Part shown: positions 15,888 through 17,216 of the stretch, piece after piece | Layout: each line of letters starts with the position of its first letter | Position numbering within the stretch: the stretch's first letter is position 1 | Assembly (NCBI GenBank): GCA_029261955.1 | Contig: JAJDAI010001193.1 | Location: 1 to 17,216, forward strand | Length of the DNA stretch: 17,216 bases | Direction of reading: 5' to 3' | DNA from: Deltaproteobacteria bacterium | GTDB lineage: Bacteria; Myxococcota_A; UBA796; UBA9615 | Program-made: the position numbers and the translations under genes | Notes under the pieces: generated by a model | Told to the model about the DNA's origin: nothing | Databases searched by the model: none | The model's input: only the letters and a program-made list of their open reading frames with translations

Positions 15888-15891
15888 CTCC
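15888..15891 (-). promoter_or_regulatory. Ribosome binding site deciding the transporter start
   Basis: GGAG on the minus strand, 5 nt before ATG 15882. This places the operator palindrome in the untranslated leader. Confidence 0.6.
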
Positions 15892-15912
15892 GTGGGGTTC
15901 TTCAGTCGAGCC

Positions 15913-15935
15913 GACCATCGGTTCGACCGGTGGTC
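15913..15935. promoter_or_regulatory. Candidate TetR operator upstream of the MMPL-tetR operon
   Basis: A 23-bp near-perfect palindrome: GACCATCGGT (15913-15922), centre TCG, ACCGGTGGTC (15926-15935). The arms pair at 9 of 10 positions. Size and symmetry suit a TetR dimer site. It lies 31 bp upstream of the transporter start, just downstream of a possible promoter. Confidence 0.65.
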
Positions 15936-15938
15936 TAA

Positions 15939-15967
15939 GAACTAGTGCACGGAGCGAATGAGATCAA
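15939..15967 (-). promoter_or_regulatory. Possible promoter of the MMPL-tetR operon
   Basis: On the minus strand, TTGATC (15967-15962) is followed by a 17-bp spacer and a weak TAGTTC (15944-15939). The start site would fall inside the palindrome at 15913-15935. The -10 match is poor, so the call is tentative. Confidence 0.3.
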
Positions 15968-15989
15968 ATTCTTCTTGGAGATCGGGGGG

Positions 15990-16157
15990 CTAGTGGTTCT
16001 TCACAGCGGTTTCGGTGAGTCGAGCGCGAAGGCCAGGGCGCCGCTGGCGAGCCGCGAGGAGTGGAGCGGGGTTGCCCCCCACGACCGACGAGCGTCGAAG
16101 TCCAGCCGTGTCCTGGACGAGCGATCGGCCATCGAAACCCCTGTGAGGGACCACTAG
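15990..16157. mobile_element. MITE-like element with terminal inverted repeats
   Basis: The ends of this 168-bp segment are inverted repeats: 15990-16017 matches the reverse complement of 16130-16157 at 24 of 28 positions. Shared blocks are CTAGTGGT, TCACAG and GGTTTCG. Because CTAG is itself a palindrome at both outer ends, it could be a 4-bp target duplication around a 160-bp element. No transposase is encoded in full. It could also be a decayed insertion sequence joined end to end. The right end includes the stop codon of the neighbouring MopE-type gene. Confidence 0.55.
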
Positions 16158-17216
16158 AGGGCTTCGCAGACGAGCGTGATCCACAGCTCGTCCGTGGACA
16201 CGTCGCCCCAGCAGTCCTGGGCCAGCAGCACGATCGTCGCGCTGTCGGTGACCACCTGGCCGGGTCCAGGGGGCTCCAGGCTCATGCCGACCGACGCGCT
16301 GCCATCCTCGTGATCGTCCAGCGACGCGCTGCCGGAGAGCACCGACCACTCGAGCAGGACCGAGTCGCCTTCCGGGTCGGCGACGGAGGCGTCGACGAGC
16401 CACTCGACGTTGCAGGCGTGGCAGATCGGCACGCCGAAGGAGGTCAGCGGGCAGTAGACGAAGTCGTCGGTGAGCAGGTCCGCGCCCAGGTTCACCGCCG
16501 GGGCGCTGTTGCTCGTGCGCTGCGCGACGGTCGCGAAGACGAGGTCGGTCGCGAGCTCCGACGAGCCCGCCTGCACCGCCAGCTCCGCAACGTACTGCCC
16601 GGGCAGGTCGGCGACGAAGCTCGCGACGGCTGTGTCGGTGTGGGCCAGCTCCACGTTCGAGCCCGGCGGGACCGACAGCAGCGTCCACTCGAAGGACAGC
16701 TCCGCACCCTGGGGGTGGCTCGACGCCGAGCCGTCGAGCACCTGGGTGTCGCAGTGAGCGCCGGTGCCGGCGAAGGAGGCCACCGCGGTGGGCACGGGGT
16801 TGTCGATCAGGCCGTCGCAGTCGTCGTCCTGCTCGGGGATGCCGGGGGCGTCGGGGGCGGAGGGGTGGATGGAGTCGTCGCCGTCGTCGCAGTCGCCGCA
16901 GGCCAGGAAGCCGTCGCCGTCGCCGTCGAGCTCGCCCGAGCCCGGGGCCCCGTCGCAGTCGGTGTCCAGGCCGTCGCAGAGCTCGTCGGCGCCGGGGTGC
17001 ACGGTCGCGTCGAGGTCTTCGCAGTCCCCGTGGCAGAGGAAGGAGCCGTCGCCGTCGGCGTCGAGCTCGAGGGCGAGCAGCGCGCCGTTGCAGTCGTTGT
17101 CGAGGCCATCGCAGAGCTCGGTCGCGCCGGGGTGCACGGCGGCGTTGCCCTCACCGCAGTCCCCGTCGCACTGCAGCGAGCCGTCCCCGTCCTCGTCCTG
17201 CTCGAAGGCCCAGAGC
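16154..17216 (-). CDS. MopE-repeat/PKD-like surface protein, C-terminal part (runs off right edge)
   Basis: The reading frame is open to the window edge, so the N-terminus and signal peptide are missing. At least 353 residues are visible. The first part has about four MopE-type 'putative metal-binding' repeats of 30-35 residues: DxDGDGS...C.GDC.....HPGA.ELCDGLDNDCNG. Cys pairs and Asp runs repeat in register. Then come two PKD/Ig-like beta domains: AVASFAGTGAHCDTQVLDGS to ATVAQR, and APAVNLGADL to the end, with DASVADPEGDSVLLEWSV typical of the PKD family. It ends without a membrane anchor or sorting signal. A GTG at 17137 is not a credible start, because the repeat pattern continues before it. 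Such proteins are exported or surface-bound and may bind calcium or copper. Confidence 0.85.
   Translation of the reverse strand, partial: LWAFEQDEDGDGSLQCDGDCGEGNAAVHPGATELCDGLDNDCNGALLALELDADGDGSFLCHGDCEDLDATVHPGADELCDGLDTDCDGAPGSGELDGDGDGFLACGDCDDGDDSIHPSAPDAPGIPEQDDDCDGLIDNPVPTAVASFAGTGAHCDTQVLDGSASSHPQGAELSFEWTLLSVPPGSNVELAHTDTAVASFVADLPGQYVAELAVQAGSSELATDLVFATVAQRTSNSAPAVNLGADLLTDDFVYCPLTSFGVPICHACNVEWLVDASVADPEGDSVLLEWSVLSGSASLDDHEDGSASVGMSLEPPGPGQVVTDSATIVLLAQDCWGDVSTDELWITLVCEAL

Noticed and set aside
15990..16688. Minus-strand ORF of 232 codons spanning the MITE-like element and the MopE gene end
   Set aside because: Its upstream two-thirds is an out-of-frame shadow of the MopE/PKD gene. 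Only the last part, inside the element, might be a transposase remnant, and that is too short to call as a gene.
16807..17216. Tandem gccgtcgccgtcg-type DNA repeats as a possible CRISPR or satellite
   Set aside because: They are codon-level repeats encoding the Asp/Gly-rich MopE motifs; there are no unique spacers of constant length.

Overview
The window is very GC-rich (roughly 70% by eye) bacterial chromosome. It carries FG-GAP/integrin-like repeats, MopE-type Asp/Cys repeats, a MYXO-CTERM-like sorting segment and many Sec- or lipobox-exported proteins. Together these point to a Myxococcota-like ('deltaproteobacterial') organism, probably environmental. That is inference from protein style, not from a marker gene. 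I see no CRISPR array, phage, plasmid or intact transposase. One possible MITE and one REP-like region are present.

Layout, left to right. (1) 1-136: the 5' end of a minus-strand GAF-domain protein running off the left edge. Its upstream region (137-359) holds a 30-bp operator-like inverted repeat and two 15-bp REP-like palindromes. (2) 360-1076 (+): a peroxiredoxin-glutaredoxin fusion, convergent with a YceI-family lipoprotein (1125-1796, -) across a strong stem-loop. (3) 1918-4032 (-): a PAS-PAS-GGDEF-EAL cyclic-di-GMP enzyme with both active sites intact. Divergent from it lies a tRNA-Asp(GTC) with a TTGACA promoter and a classic terminator. (4) 4333-7257 (-): a 974-residue exported protein that looks like two proteins joined: an FG-GAP/MopE protein with a C-terminal sorting segment, then a lipoprotein-like part with Ig-like repeats. 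Only 24 bp away and divergent is a 466-residue outer-membrane-type protein (7282-8682, +). (5) 11106 down to 8669 (-): a compact operon of a cyclic-nucleotide-binding protein with a possible Sm-like tail, a PilT-type retraction ATPase, and a small Cys-rich lipoprotein. (6) 11266-12594 (+): a DUF59 (MIP18/PaaD-like) domain fused to an NnrS-like multi-pass membrane protein, abutting a TetR gene tail to tail. (7) 15882 down to 12596 (-): an MMPL/RND transporter followed 29 bp later by the TetR regulator. A 23-bp near-perfect palindrome in the leader is the obvious candidate operator. (8) 15990-16157: a 168-bp element with 28-bp imperfect terminal inverted repeats. (9) 16154-17216 (-): the C-terminal part of a MopE-repeat/PKD-like surface protein running off the right edge.

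Functional themes are cell envelope and surface (lipoproteins, FG-GAP and MopE proteins, MMPL pump, barrel protein), surface motility with nucleotide signalling (PilT, CNB protein, GGDEF-EAL enzyme), and redox or nitrosative defence (Prx-Grx, possible NorR-like GAF protein, NnrS-like protein). The most unusual items are the DUF59-NnrS-like fusion, the CNB-tail/PilT/lipoprotein operon, the internal sorting-signal/lipobox junction in the 974-residue ORF, the TetR operator, and the possible MITE.
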